NCBI GenBank assembly: GCA_028718265.1 | Contig: JAQUMG010000094.1 | Span: 1-6,979, forward strand | Source: Candidatus Omnitrophota bacterium | GTDB lineage: Bacteria; Omnitrophota; Koll11; JAHIPI01 | Direction of reading: 5' to 3' | DNA length: 6,979 bases | Shown: positions 1-6,245 of the stretch, one piece after another | Numbering within the stretch: the first letter of the stretch is position 1 | Layout: the number at the start of each line of letters is the position of its first letter | Translations under genes and position numbers: made by a program | The notes under the pieces: model-generated | The model's input: the letters and a program-made list of their open reading frames with translations, nothing else | Told to the model about the DNA's origin: nothing | The model's database searches: none

Positions 1-305
1 GAAAAGCCGTGCGCGACGGTAAGACATGTTATTATCTCGACGACGGTGTATACCATACCTTCTCCGGCACTGTTTTTGACCACTGCCAGTATCCCCTCAA
101 GTCGTTCAAAGAAGGAGAGCCGAAAATCTCAGCCGTGTTCGGCCCGACATGCGACGCTTTCGATACTATCTCAGTCGCCGAAGAATTACCCGAACTCGAG
201 ATAGACGACCTTTTATATGCGGAAAATATAGGAGCGTACAGTATTGCCTCTTCCACATATTTTAACGGTTTTCCTCCCGCCAAAATAATAAACATTAATG
301 AATAA
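1..305 (+). CDS. Ornithine decarboxylase-like PLP enzyme (fold type III), C-terminal part only
   Basis: This is the last 100 codons (reading frame from base 3) of a gene that begins before the window. The sequence matches the C-terminal beta-barrel end of the ODC/DapDC/ArgDC family of PLP-dependent decarboxylases. GPTCDAFDTI corresponds to the ODC motif GPTCDGLD, whose Cys and Asp reach across the dimer into the partner's active site. GAYSIASSTYFNGFP corresponds to the ODC tail GAY...ASTFNGF. In this family the enzyme typically decarboxylates ornithine to putrescine in the cytoplasm, but lysine or other basic amino acids are possible because the substrate-specificity helix lies outside the window. 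The TAA stop is 24 nt before the next ATG, so it probably shares a transcript with the deaminase and thioesterase. Family assignment is secure; substrate is inferred. Confidence 0.85.
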   Translation, partial: KAVRDGKTCYYLDDGVYHTFSGTVFDHCQYPLKSFKEGEPKISAVFGPTCDAFDTISVAEELPELEIDDLLYAENIGAYSIASSTYFNGFPPAKIININE

Positions 306-329
306 TTTTTGCGAAAAGGATTAAGTCAC

Positions 330-764
330 ATGGATAAATTTATGAAGGCTGCTATTGCCGAAGCGAAAAAAGGATTAAAAGAAGGCGGCATTCCAATCGG
401 CTCGGTTTTAGTCAAGAATGGCAAGATTTTAGGGCGCGGCCATAACAGGCGCGTGCAGGACGGCAATCCGGTAATGCACGCAGAAATCAACTGCCTCGAA
501 GATGCCGGACGGATAGGAAGTTATGCCGGCGCAGTTTTATATTCTACATTGATGCCATGCTATCTCTGTGCCGGAGCGGTAGTTCAGTTTGAGATTAAGA
601 AATTGGTCGTCGGCGAATCGAAGACATTTGAAGGCGCCAGAAAATTGATGGAAGCCCACGGCACAGAAGTCATAGATTTGAATCTGAAAGAATGCGCTGA
701 TATCATGGAAAAGTTTATCAGGAAAAATCCCGAACTTTGGAACGAGGATATAGGGCAATTATAG
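330..764 (+). CDS. Cytosine deaminase, yeast Fcy1-like, zinc-dependent
   Basis: A 144-residue cytidine deaminase-superfamily enzyme, predicted to convert cytosine to uracil and ammonia for pyrimidine salvage. The zinc site is complete: H50-A-E52 (His ligand and catalytic Glu) and P76-C77-YL-C80 (two Cys ligands). The resemblance to yeast Fcy1 goes beyond the zinc site. The N-terminal KEGGIPIG stretch, G37-H-N39 (Fcy1 Asn51), VVGES, and a C-terminal P-E-L-W137-N-E-D140-I-G that keeps the W-x-x-D spacing of Fcy1 Trp152/Asp155 are all present. These last residues close the pocket over a free base, which argues against a tRNA adenosine deaminase (TadA), although a relaxed nucleobase specificity is possible. 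The ATG at 330 is preferred over an in-frame TTG at 309 because AAAGGA (315-320) sits 9 nt upstream and family proteins align from here. It lies between the decarboxylase and thioesterase genes in a tight operon. Confidence 0.85.
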   Translation: MDKFMKAAIAEAKKGLKEGGIPIGSVLVKNGKILGRGHNRRVQDGNPVMHAEINCLEDAGRIGSYAGAVLYSTLMPCYLCAGAVVQFEIKKLVVGESKTFEGARKLMEAHGTEVIDLNLKECADIMEKFIRKNPELWNEDIGQL

Positions 765-765
765 C

Positions 766-1179
766 ATGGAAGCATTTTATATAAAACGCAAAGTCTATTA
801 TCATCACACCGACGCAGGCGGAGTGGTCTATTACAGCAGGTATCTGGAATTTCTTGAGGAAGGCCGCTCGGAATATCTATTGAAGCAGGGAATCGATGTC
901 GTAAAATACGCCGAAGGAGGCGTCATATTTCCGGTTGTGCGCATAGAAGTTGATTATAAGCGGCCTGCCCGTTACGGCGATGTAATATCTATCTTTATCC
1001 GGATCGAGAAAGTGGGGAATGCCTCTATACAATTTGCGCAGGAAATCAAAAAAGATGACGTCATTTTAGTAATATCCAAAGCCACATTGGCCTGTATCGG
1101 TAAGGATTTCAAGGTGCGGCCCATCCCCGATGAGATAAAACTGGCTATGGGGACGTCCCCAAAAGGGACACCCTGCTAG
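766..1179 (+). CDS. Acyl-CoA thioesterase, YbgC/4HBT hotdog family
   Basis: A 137-residue single hotdog-fold protein of the YbgC/4-hydroxybenzoyl-CoA thioesterase family, expected to hydrolyse acyl-CoA thioesters in the cytoplasm as a homotetramer. The signature is H14-T-D16-A-G-G-V-V-Y-Y-S-R-Y-L-E-F-L-E-E, where D16 is the expected catalytic aspartate. VDYKRPARYGD matches the second conserved strand and helix of the family. The ATG is 1 nt after the deaminase stop, with a weak AGGG about 9 nt upstream inside that gene, so translation is probably coupled. No tol-pal genes are adjacent, so a Tol-Pal role is not supported here. The last ten codons (M128 to C137, reading ...GTSPKGTPC) lie within a large inverted repeat and look like a repeat-encoded tail replacing the natural C-terminus. 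The core fold is already complete before it. The acyl substrate cannot be told from sequence. Confidence 0.85.
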   Translation: MEAFYIKRKVYYHHTDAGGVVYYSRYLEFLEEGRSEYLLKQGIDVVKYAEGGVIFPVVRIEVDYKRPARYGDVISIFIRIEKVGNASIQFAQEIKKDDVILVISKATLACIGKDFKVRPIPDEIKLAMGTSPKGTPC

Positions 1180-1232
1180 TCAACCGCAACTAACATTAGA
1201 TTGCAGAGTGTCCCTTTTGGGAGCGTCCCCCA
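1148..1232. repeat. Imperfect inverted repeat, REP/BIME-like, overlapping a gene end
   Basis: Arms at 1148-1176 and 1203-1232 can pair at 27 of 29 positions (one G-U pair, two C-A mismatches, one bulged C) around a 26-nt loop (1177-1202). Each arm is itself built of smaller palindromes. GGGGACGTCCCC at 1149-1160 is a perfect 12-nt palindrome, and each arm carries a CCC-AAAA-GGG core (CCC-TTTT-GGG in the other arm). The left arm encodes the last ten codons of the thioesterase and the loop starts at its TAG. There is no T-run after the stem, so this is not a standard intrinsic terminator, although it could stop transcription or protect the 3' end of the upstream mRNA. The nested-palindrome design resembles mobile REP-type elements; one copy alone cannot prove this. 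Confidence 0.7.
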
Positions 1233-1249
1233 GACCCGCCGAAATTAAC

Positions 1250-1278
1250 TTGACATCACCCGGCAATCGTTTTATCAT
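1250..1278 (+). promoter_or_regulatory. Sigma70-type promoter of the archease-rtcB-serS operon
   Basis: TTGACA (1250-1255, perfect -35) is followed by a 17-nt spacer and TATCAT (1273-1278, 5 of 6 matches to the -10 consensus). Transcription should start near 1285, giving a leader of about 25 nt that carries AGGAG (1300-1304) 5 nt before the archease ATG. It lies just after the inverted repeat, consistent with the repeat marking the boundary between two transcription units. Confidence 0.75.
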
Positions 1279-1309
1279 AAGCTATTATATAATATAATTA
1301 GGAGATATT

Positions 1310-1732
1310 ATGGCTGATAGGCGGTTTGAGGTCGTGGACCATACGGCGGATATCGGAATAAAGGCCTATGGCAACACCTTAAAAGAGCTGTTTGAAAATG
1401 CTGCCTTTGGGATGTTCAATATCATTGCCGATCTTGAAGGGATCAAATCGTCGACGGAAGTTGAGATAAAGGCAGAGGCGATCGATAAGGAAGAACTGCT
1501 CATATCATGGCTGGAAGAGCTGCTTTATAATTTCTATACCAAGAATATGATCTTCAGCGAATTTAACATCACCGAACTTACCGACAATAAATTAACTGCC
1601 AGGGTAAAAGGCCGCTTTATCGGCGAAAATAAAAACCGCCTCAAAACCGAAATCAAAGCGGCAACTCGCCACGAACTGCATATAGACAAACAAGGCAAAA
1701 AGTACGAAGTCGGGATTGTATTCGACGTTTAA
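1310..1732 (+). CDS. Archease, activator of RNA ligase RtcB
   Basis: A 140-residue protein of the archease family (about 140 residues is usual). Archease is a small metal-binding cofactor that speeds guanylylation of RtcB and lets it turn over repeatedly, and can broaden its nucleotide use. Visible family hallmarks are D10-H-T-A-D14 at the N-terminus followed by A-Y-G-N-T-L-K-E-L-F-E-N-A-A, the L-I-S-W-L-E-E-L-L-Y helix (64-73), and the C-terminal IKAATRHELHI with the terminal strand ending V-F-D139-V. Acidic residues at both ends form the metal site in characterised archeases. The ATG is fixed by AGGAG 5 nt upstream and a strong promoter. The gene directly precedes rtcB (10 nt from stop to ATG), the classic partnership, which makes the assignment very firm. 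Confidence 0.95.
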   Translation: MADRRFEVVDHTADIGIKAYGNTLKELFENAAFGMFNIIADLEGIKSSTEVEIKAEAIDKEELLISWLEELLYNFYTKNMIFSEFNITELTDNKLTARVKGRFIGENKNRLKTEIKAATRHELHIDKQGKKYEVGIVFDV

Positions 1733-1742
1733 CAAGGCTCCT

Positions 1743-3203
1743 ATGGCTGACGGATGGCAAGGACCGCTCGAAAAGATAGACGATTATAAGTGGCTGATCC
1801 CCGAATCCTATATGAAAGGCATGAGAGTGCCGGGGATCATATATGCCGACGACAAACTTATCAAGGACATAAGGCACGACAGGGCGCCCGAGCAGGTTGC
1901 GAATGCCGCTTTTCTCCCGGGAATAGTAAAATATTCACTCGCAATGCCGGACATACATTGGGGATACGGTCTGCCGATCGGCGGAGTAGTAGCGACTGAT
2001 GTCGAGGCAGGCGGTGTTATCACTCCCGGAGGAGTCGGCTACGATATAAATTGCGGCGTAAGGCTTATAAGGACAAACCTCAGCGAAAAGGACGTAAAGC
2101 CGCGAATAGATAAACTTATAAACGCGCTCTTTTCGACTGTTCCGGCCGGCGTGGGATCAAAAAGCGACATCAATGTCAGCGCGGCCGAAGAAAAAAAAAT
2201 CATGTTGAAAGGCTCAGCATGGGCTGTCGAAAAAGGCTATGGCTCTAAGGAAGACCTTGAGCATACGGAAGAACACGGATGCATGAAGGGAGCGGATCCG
2301 GAAAAAGTTTCGGACAGAGCTTACGAAAGAGGGAAGAAACAGTCGGGAACATTGGGTTCCGGCAACCATTTTCTGGAAATTCAGATAGTTGAGGAAATAT
2401 TCGACGACGAAGCGGCAAAGGTATTGAACGTAGCATTAGGCCAGATCACCGTTATGATACATACCGGCAGCCGCGGGTTCGGTTATGAGATTTGCGACAA
2501 CTACGCAAAGAGCATGGTGCAGCTCTTGGCCAAATACAATATTAACGTACCCGACAGGCAGTTGGCATGCGTTCCCGTTAAGTCGAATGACGGACAGGAT
2601 TATATCGGGGCAATGAAATGCGCGGCCAATTATGCCTGGAACAACAGACAATGCCTTACGCATGCAGTAAGAGGAGTTTTTGAAGAAGTCTTTGCCGCAG
2701 GGCCGCGCGATCTCGGGATGTCATTAGTCTGGGACGTGGCCCACAACATAGCGAAGTTCGAGAAATACAATATAGACGGCAAAGAGAAGCTGCTTTGTGT
2801 CCACAGAAAAGGCGCTACCAGAGCTTTTGGCCCGGGACATTCGGAATTGCCTGATGTTTATAGAGCTATAGGCCAGCCGGTCATAATACCGGGGGATATG
2901 GGCCGCAATTCCTACCTTCTTTTAGGGACAAATAAGGCGGAAGCGGAAACCTTTGCTTCGACCTGCCATGGCGCAGGAAGGCTGATGTCAAGGGGTGCAG
3001 CGATGAGGGCCGAGGGCAGAAAGACCCTTATTAAAGATCTGGAAGCCAAGGGCATAAAGGTTATGGCGGTAGGCAGGGGCACGTTGGCGGAAGAGGCGCC
3101 GTACGCCTACAAGGATGTAAATGACGTTGTGGATGTAGTACATAATGCGGGAATAGCCAGGAAGGTCTGCAAGATGCGGCCTATTGGCGTGATAAAAGGT
3201 TAA
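1743..3203 (+). CDS. rtcB: tRNA-splicing/RNA-repair ligase RtcB
   Basis: A 486-residue GTP- and Mn-dependent RNA ligase that joins RNA 2',3'-cyclic phosphate or 3'-phosphate ends to 5'-OH ends via a guanylylated histidine. Its length is that of the long archaeal/metazoan form (about 480), not the shorter E. coli form. By alignment to Pyrococcus horikoshii RtcB, the metal ligands are D101, C104 (G-Y-D-I-N-C-G-V-R), H209 (S-G-N-H-F-L-E), H240 (I-H-T-G-S-R-G) and H334 (V-A-H-N-I-A-K). H409 in S-T-C-H-G-A-G-R is the predicted guanylylated nucleophile. HRKGATRAFGPG (354-365) and PGDMGRNSYLL are also conserved. All catalytic residues are present and no intein interrupts them. The ATG at 1743 is chosen over an in-frame TTG at 1716 inside archease because family N-termini align here and AAGG lies 5 nt upstream. 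Co-transcribed with archease upstream and serS downstream. Confidence 0.96.
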   Translation: MADGWQGPLEKIDDYKWLIPESYMKGMRVPGIIYADDKLIKDIRHDRAPEQVANAAFLPGIVKYSLAMPDIHWGYGLPIGGVVATDVEAGGVITPGGVGYDINCGVRLIRTNLSEKDVKPRIDKLINALFSTVPAGVGSKSDINVSAAEEKKIMLKGSAWAVEKGYGSKEDLEHTEEHGCMKGADPEKVSDRAYERGKKQSGTLGSGNHFLEIQIVEEIFDDEAAKVLNVALGQITVMIHTGSRGFGYEICDNYAKSMVQLLAKYNINVPDRQLACVPVKSNDGQDYIGAMKCAANYAWNNRQCLTHAVRGVFEEVFAAGPRDLGMSLVWDVAHNIAKFEKYNIDGKEKLLCVHRKGATRAFGPGHSELPDVYRAIGQPVIIPGDMGRNSYLLLGTNKAEAETFASTCHGAGRLMSRGAAMRAEGRKTLIKDLEAKGIKVMAVGRGTLAEEAPYAYKDVNDVVDVVHNAGIARKVCKMRPIGVIKG

Positions 3204-3227
3204 TAGCGCTACCCCGAAAGGAATGCA

Positions 3228-4505
3228 ATGCTAGAACTGAAATTCATAAGGGAAAATGCGGATAAGGTAAAGAAAGCCATTAAAGACAGAAAGATGCAAC
3301 TCAATATAGATGAACTACTTGCGCTTGATAGCGAACGCCGCAATATACTTACCGACCTTGAAGCCCTTAAGTGCAAAAAGAACAACTTTTCCCAGGAAAT
3401 AGGTAAAAAAGTAGCGAAGAAGGAAGATGTTAGTCAATTAAAAAGTGACATTAAAGCGCTATCCCAGAAGATAGATGAATTAGAGCCAAAAGTGGAGGAT
3501 ATAGACCACAAATTAGAAAAATTACTGCTTATAGTACCAAATATACCCAATTCGTCCGTACCTGTAGGCTCCGAAAAAGAGGCAAACAAGATTGTTAAGG
3601 AGTTTGGCAAAGTCCGAAAATTTGATTTCGAACCTCGTTCCCACGTTGAAATATGCGAGGATTTGGACATTATTGATTTCAAGAGAGCATCCAAAATAAC
3701 AGGTTCTTCATTCATTTTGTATAAAGGCGCGGGCGCCAGGCTTGAGCGGGCTATCATAAATTTTATGCTGGATCTTCATACCAAGAAGCATGGCTACACT
3801 GAGATATTTCCGCCTTTTTTGGTCAATCGAAAAAGTATGACCGGAACGGGTCAGTTACCGAAGCTTGAGGAGGACATGTACCGGCTTAAGGATGATGACC
3901 TATTCCTTATTCCCACAGCCGAGGTACCGGTTACGAATATGCACAGGGACGAGATTATTCCGGAAGAAAGCCTGCCTGTCTGCTATACGGCTTATACGGC
4001 CTGTTTCAGGCGCGAGGCAGGTTCTTACGGCAAGGATACAAAGGGGCTTACGCGCGTGCATCAGTTTGACAAGGTAGAACTGGTCAAATTCGTCAAACCC
4101 GGCACTTCTTATGACGAACTCGAGTCGCTCTTGAAAAACGCTGAAAGAGTCCTGCAGCTTTTGGAATTGCCGTATAGAGTAGTTATGCTTTCGACAGAGG
4201 GCATAAGCTTTGCCGCGTCAAAATGCTACGACATAGAATTATGGGCGCCGGGCAGTAAAATGCATCTGGAAGTTTCCAGCTGCAGCAACTTCGAAGATTT
4301 TCAGGCGCGGAGAGCCAATATCAGGTATAAAGATAAAAAAACGCAGAAGCTGGCATATGTGCACACGCTGAACGGTTCCGGGGTTGCAACTGCGAGATTA
4401 CTTATCGCCTTAATAGAAAATTACCAGACAAAAAACGGCACCGTTATTGTTCCGAAGGCCCTGCGCCGTTATATGGACGGCATGAGGGAGATAAAGCATG
4501 GCTAA
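3228..4505 (+). CDS. serS: Seryl-tRNA synthetase
   Basis: A 425-residue class IIa aminoacyl-tRNA synthetase that charges tRNA-Ser (and tRNA-Sec where present) with serine in the cytoplasm. The N-terminal arm (about residues 28-105), rich in charged heptads, is the antiparallel coiled coil that grips the long variable arm of tRNA-Ser. The catalytic domain shows motif 1 near 187-200, T230-A-E232 for serine binding, motif 2 (F260-R-R-E...through H278-Q-F-D-K-V-E), S351-C-S-N-x-x-D-F-Q-A-R-R and motif 3 (N382-G-S-G-V-A-T-A-R390). Length and motifs are those of a complete bacterial-type enzyme. GAAAGGA (3216-3221... start of the SD region) lies 6-7 nt before the ATG. It starts 24 nt after rtcB, and its stop overlaps the next gene's ATG, so it sits inside the RtcB operon. 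A tRNA-Ser gene lies about 800 nt downstream. Confidence 0.97.
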   Translation: MLELKFIRENADKVKKAIKDRKMQLNIDELLALDSERRNILTDLEALKCKKNNFSQEIGKKVAKKEDVSQLKSDIKALSQKIDELEPKVEDIDHKLEKLLLIVPNIPNSSVPVGSEKEANKIVKEFGKVRKFDFEPRSHVEICEDLDIIDFKRASKITGSSFILYKGAGARLERAIINFMLDLHTKKHGYTEIFPPFLVNRKSMTGTGQLPKLEEDMYRLKDDDLFLIPTAEVPVTNMHRDEIIPEESLPVCYTAYTACFRREAGSYGKDTKGLTRVHQFDKVELVKFVKPGTSYDELESLLKNAERVLQLLELPYRVVMLSTEGISFAASKCYDIELWAPGSKMHLEVSSCSNFEDFQARRANIRYKDKKTQKLAYVHTLNGSGVATARLLIALIENYQTKNGTVIVPKALRRYMDGMREIKHG

Positions 4506-5244
4506 AACGAATAAGGTGTCGGATAAGATGCCAGCCCGGCAGGCTCAGGGCAAGGCAAAAGGCCCGTCAAAAACCGGTGAGGTCGCGAAGACAATTATGG
4601 GATTATTCTTTCTTCCCATAGTGGTAAGCGTCTCAGTGACTTTTTATAAACAATTCGGCGCCATAGATGCGCCGTGGTCGGTAGAGCAGCAGTATTTTAT
4701 GATGGGCATGATTACCTATGCTTTTATACACCTTTTAGTTTTCAAGCCGTCATACATTTACGTCTTTGGCCATGAATCGGTCCATGTCCTGGCGACATGG
4801 TTATGTCTAGGCAAAGTGAAATCTTTTAAAGTATCATCAAACGGCGGCAGCGTATCGACGAGCAAGAACAATATCTTTATTTCGCTCAGCCCGTACTTTG
4901 TGCCGTTTTATTCGATCCTGCTCGCGATAGTGATTTATATGGCAAACAATGTATTTCTGGAAAACGGCATCCCCTATAAATATTTTCTGTTTTTTCTGGG
5001 ATTAACACTATCGCTGCATATCGTGATGACTATCGACAGCCTTAAGACAAAGCAGCCGGATCTCGTTAAAACCGGCTATCTTATATCGGCGATAATAATA
5101 TTTGTCATAAATATGATAATCATATCCGGCGTGCTCGGGTTAATGACAAAAGGTTTTTCATTCACAGCGTTTATGACTAATGCGTGGAATCTTACGGTTG
5201 AAATATATCAGAGAATTTTTGAGCAGTTGTTTTTGCCGAGGTAA
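4498..5244 (+). CDS. Multi-pass membrane protein with HExxH motif, putative M50-like intramembrane metalloprotease
   Basis: A 248-residue membrane protein not recognised as a named family. After a basic, polar N-terminal tail (1-30) come about six hydrophobic segments, near 32-50, 64-82, 85-104, 127-150, 160-180 and 192-216. The third contains F90-G-H92-E93-S-V-H96, a HExxH zinc-binding motif within a hydrophobic stretch. It is followed by V-x-S-F-K-V-x-x-x-G-G (107-117), closely resembling the motif and following strand of site-2-protease-like M50/M50B peptidases. D180 or D188 ([11 protein letters not shown]) in the later hydrophobic region could supply the third zinc ligand. This suggests an intramembrane zinc protease, but the canonical NxxPxxPxDG motif is absent, so activity is inferred. 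It overlaps serS by 8 nt (ATGGCTAA), indicating translational coupling. Target and role are unknown. Confidence 0.6.
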   Translation: MAKTNKVSDKMPARQAQGKAKGPSKTGEVAKTIMGLFFLPIVVSVSVTFYKQFGAIDAPWSVEQQYFMMGMITYAFIHLLVFKPSYIYVFGHESVHVLATWLCLGKVKSFKVSSNGGSVSTSKNNIFISLSPYFVPFYSILLAIVIYMANNVFLENGIPYKYFLFFLGLTLSLHIVMTIDSLKTKQPDLVKTGYLISAIIIFVINMIIISGVLGLMTKGFSFTAFMTNAWNLTVEIYQRIFEQLFLPR

Positions 5245-5253
5245 ATTAAGGTA

Positions 5254-5299
5254 GTCCCTCGCCCTTTAGAGGCTCGGGACGATTTTCTATCGAAAATCG
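5254..5299 (+). other. Two back-to-back hairpins in the tRNA-Ser leader
   Basis: GTCCC (5254-5258) pairs with GGGAC (5276-5280), continued by GCC/GGC inside a small 2x2 internal loop. The next hairpin is a perfect 8-bp stem, CGATTTTC (5280-5287) with GAAAATCG (5292-5299), with a 4-nt loop. Its last G is the first base of the mature tRNA. Almost the whole 54-nt gap between the membrane-protein gene and the tRNA is thus structured. No promoter is visible in it, so the tRNA may be cut out of the operon transcript. Lack of a U-run argues against an intrinsic terminator. Confidence 0.45.
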
Positions 5300-5388
5300 G
5301 AGGAGTGGCAGAGCGGTTGAATGCGGCGGTCTTGAAAACCGTTGTACCCGTAAGGGTACCGTGGGTTCAAATCCTACCTCCTCCGCCA
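5299..5388 (+). tRNA. tRNA-Ser, anticodon UGA, CCA encoded
   Basis: A class II tRNA, folded by eye. The acceptor stem is GGAGGAG (5299-5305) with CTCCTCC (5378-5384), followed by discriminator G and encoded CCA (5386-5388). The D stem is GCA/TGC (5308-5310, 5322-5324) with a GG-containing loop. The anticodon stem is 5326-5330 with 5338-5342 and loop CTTGAAA, giving anticodon TGA (5333-5335), which reads UCA. The long variable arm GTACCC/GGGTAC (5344-5349, 5354-5359) with a GTAA loop is the identity element recognised by SerRS. The T stem is 5361-5365 with 5373-5377 and loop TTCAAAT. No intron is present. It follows the serS operon on the same strand. Confidence 0.97.
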
Positions 5389-5414
5389 TTTTTCCAAATT
5401 AAGCTTTCTTTTTC

Positions 5415-5442
5415 TTGACTTAACAGGATTTTATGTTATAAT
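5415..5442 (+). promoter_or_regulatory. Near-consensus sigma70 promoter of the GNAT gene, probably leaderless
   Basis: TTGACT (5415-5420, 5 of 6) is followed by a 16-nt spacer and a perfect TATAAT (5437-5442). Only 6 nt separate the -10 box from the ATG at 5449, so the expected start site falls at or within a base or two of the start codon. There is no room for a Shine-Dalgarno sequence on such a transcript. Confidence 0.75.
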
Positions 5443-5448
5443 GTCTCA

Positions 5449-6057
5449 ATGCAAAATATACTGGTAAGAAAAGGAAAGCCGGAAGACGCCCACCATTTTT
5501 CGGAACTTGTCGTATTAACCTCTCCCGCGATGTTTCCCATAGTTTTCGGGTCCAGCGTAAAGAAGGTTATGAAGAATTTATTTCCCCATAAAAGACACTA
5601 CTACAGCTTTGACCGTTCTTTTTTTGCCGAAATAGACGGCAAGGTGGCGGGAATGGCGCAGCTGCACAAATTGATAACCAGAAAAGGGCAAACGGCCCGC
5701 CTGAGTTTTCTTTTGCTCAAATATCTGAACTGGAGATTGCCTGCGAAGGCCGTCAATCTGCTTAGATTCAATCACCTCATGAAAGATGTCGCCCGCAACG
5801 ATTGCTACCTGAGCAATGTTTCGGTATACCCTGAATTCAGGTCATTTGGTATCGGAACAAAATTGCTGGAGGCAGCCGAGGAAGAAGCGAAAAGCATCGG
5901 CAAAAAAAGGGTAGTATTGCACGCTGAAACGCACAATGCAAGGGCTATAAGCCTTTACGAGCGTCTCGGTTATAAGATCGAATCCAAGTCCCAGCCTCTG
6001 AAGATCAAAAACAGGCTTTTCGAATCGTTCAAGATGGCCAAATCTGTCACTCCTTAA
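5449..6057 (+). CDS. GNAT-family N-acetyltransferase
   Basis: A 202-residue acetyltransferase of the GCN5-related (GNAT) superfamily that would move an acetyl group from acetyl-CoA to an amine or protein N-terminus. The N-terminal I-L-V-R-K-G-K-P-E-D-A is the typical first strand. Motif A spans about 119-160: N123-V-S-V-Y-P-E-F then R131-S-F-G134-I-G136-T, the R/Q-x-x-G-x-G/A pyrophosphate-binding loop for acetyl-CoA. N163-A-R-A-I-S-L-Y170-E-R-L-G-Y is motif B, with the Tyr that usually acts as general acid. Residues about 72-115 are a longer basic insertion between strands, not seen in the smallest GNATs. The substrate cannot be predicted. Its own promoter abuts the ATG and no better start lies downstream, so the mRNA is probably leaderless. 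It is a monocistronic unit between the tRNA and the protease gene. Confidence 0.88.
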   Translation: MQNILVRKGKPEDAHHFSELVVLTSPAMFPIVFGSSVKKVMKNLFPHKRHYYSFDRSFFAEIDGKVAGMAQLHKLITRKGQTARLSFLLLKYLNWRLPAKAVNLLRFNHLMKDVARNDCYLSNVSVYPEFRSFGIGTKLLEAAEEEAKSIGKKRVVLHAETHNARAISLYERLGYKIESKSQPLKIKNRLFESFKMAKSVTP

Positions 6058-6126
6058 ACATTCCCAACCCTTCTCTTGAGTCATATTTAGCCTCTGTTAG
6101 CATTTAAAATAGTTAGATATACTCCC

Positions 6127-6155
6127 TTGTATTTACCTGATTATTATGATATACT
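6127..6155 (+). promoter_or_regulatory. Probable promoter of the secreted protease gene (extended -10)
   Basis: TATACT (6150-6155, 5 of 6) is preceded by TG one base upstream (6147-6148), an extended -10 element that can compensate for the weak -35 TTGTAT (6127-6132) 17 nt upstream. Transcription would begin near 6162, giving a leader of about 84 nt. A second -10-like TATAAA (6221-6226) was not chosen because a start from it would cut into the ribosome-binding site. Confidence 0.5.
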
Positions 6156-6211
6156 TATTGTGTAAAAAGAAGGGAGATTTTTTTATCCAACAATATTAAG
6201 CGGCTTTAAAA

Positions 6212-6238
6212 ACTCTTTACTATAAAATTGTGAGGAGT
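6212..6238 (+). promoter_or_regulatory. Leader hairpin masking the Shine-Dalgarno sequence
   Basis: ACTCTTTAC (6212-6220) can pair with GTGAGGAGT (6230-6238) over nine consecutive positions, two of them G-U, with a 9-nt AU-rich loop (6221-6229). The 3' strand holds the whole GAGGAG Shine-Dalgarno (6232-6237), 8 nt before the ATG at 6246. Folded RNA would hide the ribosome-binding site. The moderate, wobble-containing stem suits a melting switch such as an RNA thermometer, but could also be chance. Confidence 0.4.
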
Positions 6239-6245
6239 CAAAAGA

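Noticed and set aside
309..329. A TTG start for the cytosine deaminase, adding seven residues.
   Set aside because: The AAAGGA ribosome-binding site would fall inside the coding region, whereas it is ideally placed for the ATG at 330.
1180..1232. The inverted repeat as an intrinsic transcription terminator.
   Set aside because: The stem is long and GC-rich, but it is followed by CAGACCCGCC and not a T-run, and the 26-nt loop is large for a terminator.
1716..1742. A TTG start for RtcB inside the archease gene, adding nine residues.
   Set aside because: The added residues match no family N-terminus, and the ATG at 1743 with AAGG upstream fits normal archease-rtcB spacing.
2245..2663. Two antisense open frames of 60-75 codons within rtcB.
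   Set aside because: They are shadows of a strongly conserved gene, have no ribosome-binding sites and resemble no protein family.
5378..5395. The T5 run after the tRNA CCA as a terminator with the tRNA T-arm or acceptor stem as hairpin.
   Set aside because: The stem is part of the mature tRNA and the run is short. It could slow polymerase but cannot be supported as a terminator.
6168..6211. A short leader peptide after AGAAGGGAG in the protease leader, starting at ATT.
   Set aside because: It needs a rare ATT start directly against the purine tract, gives only about ten codons, and has no coding signal.
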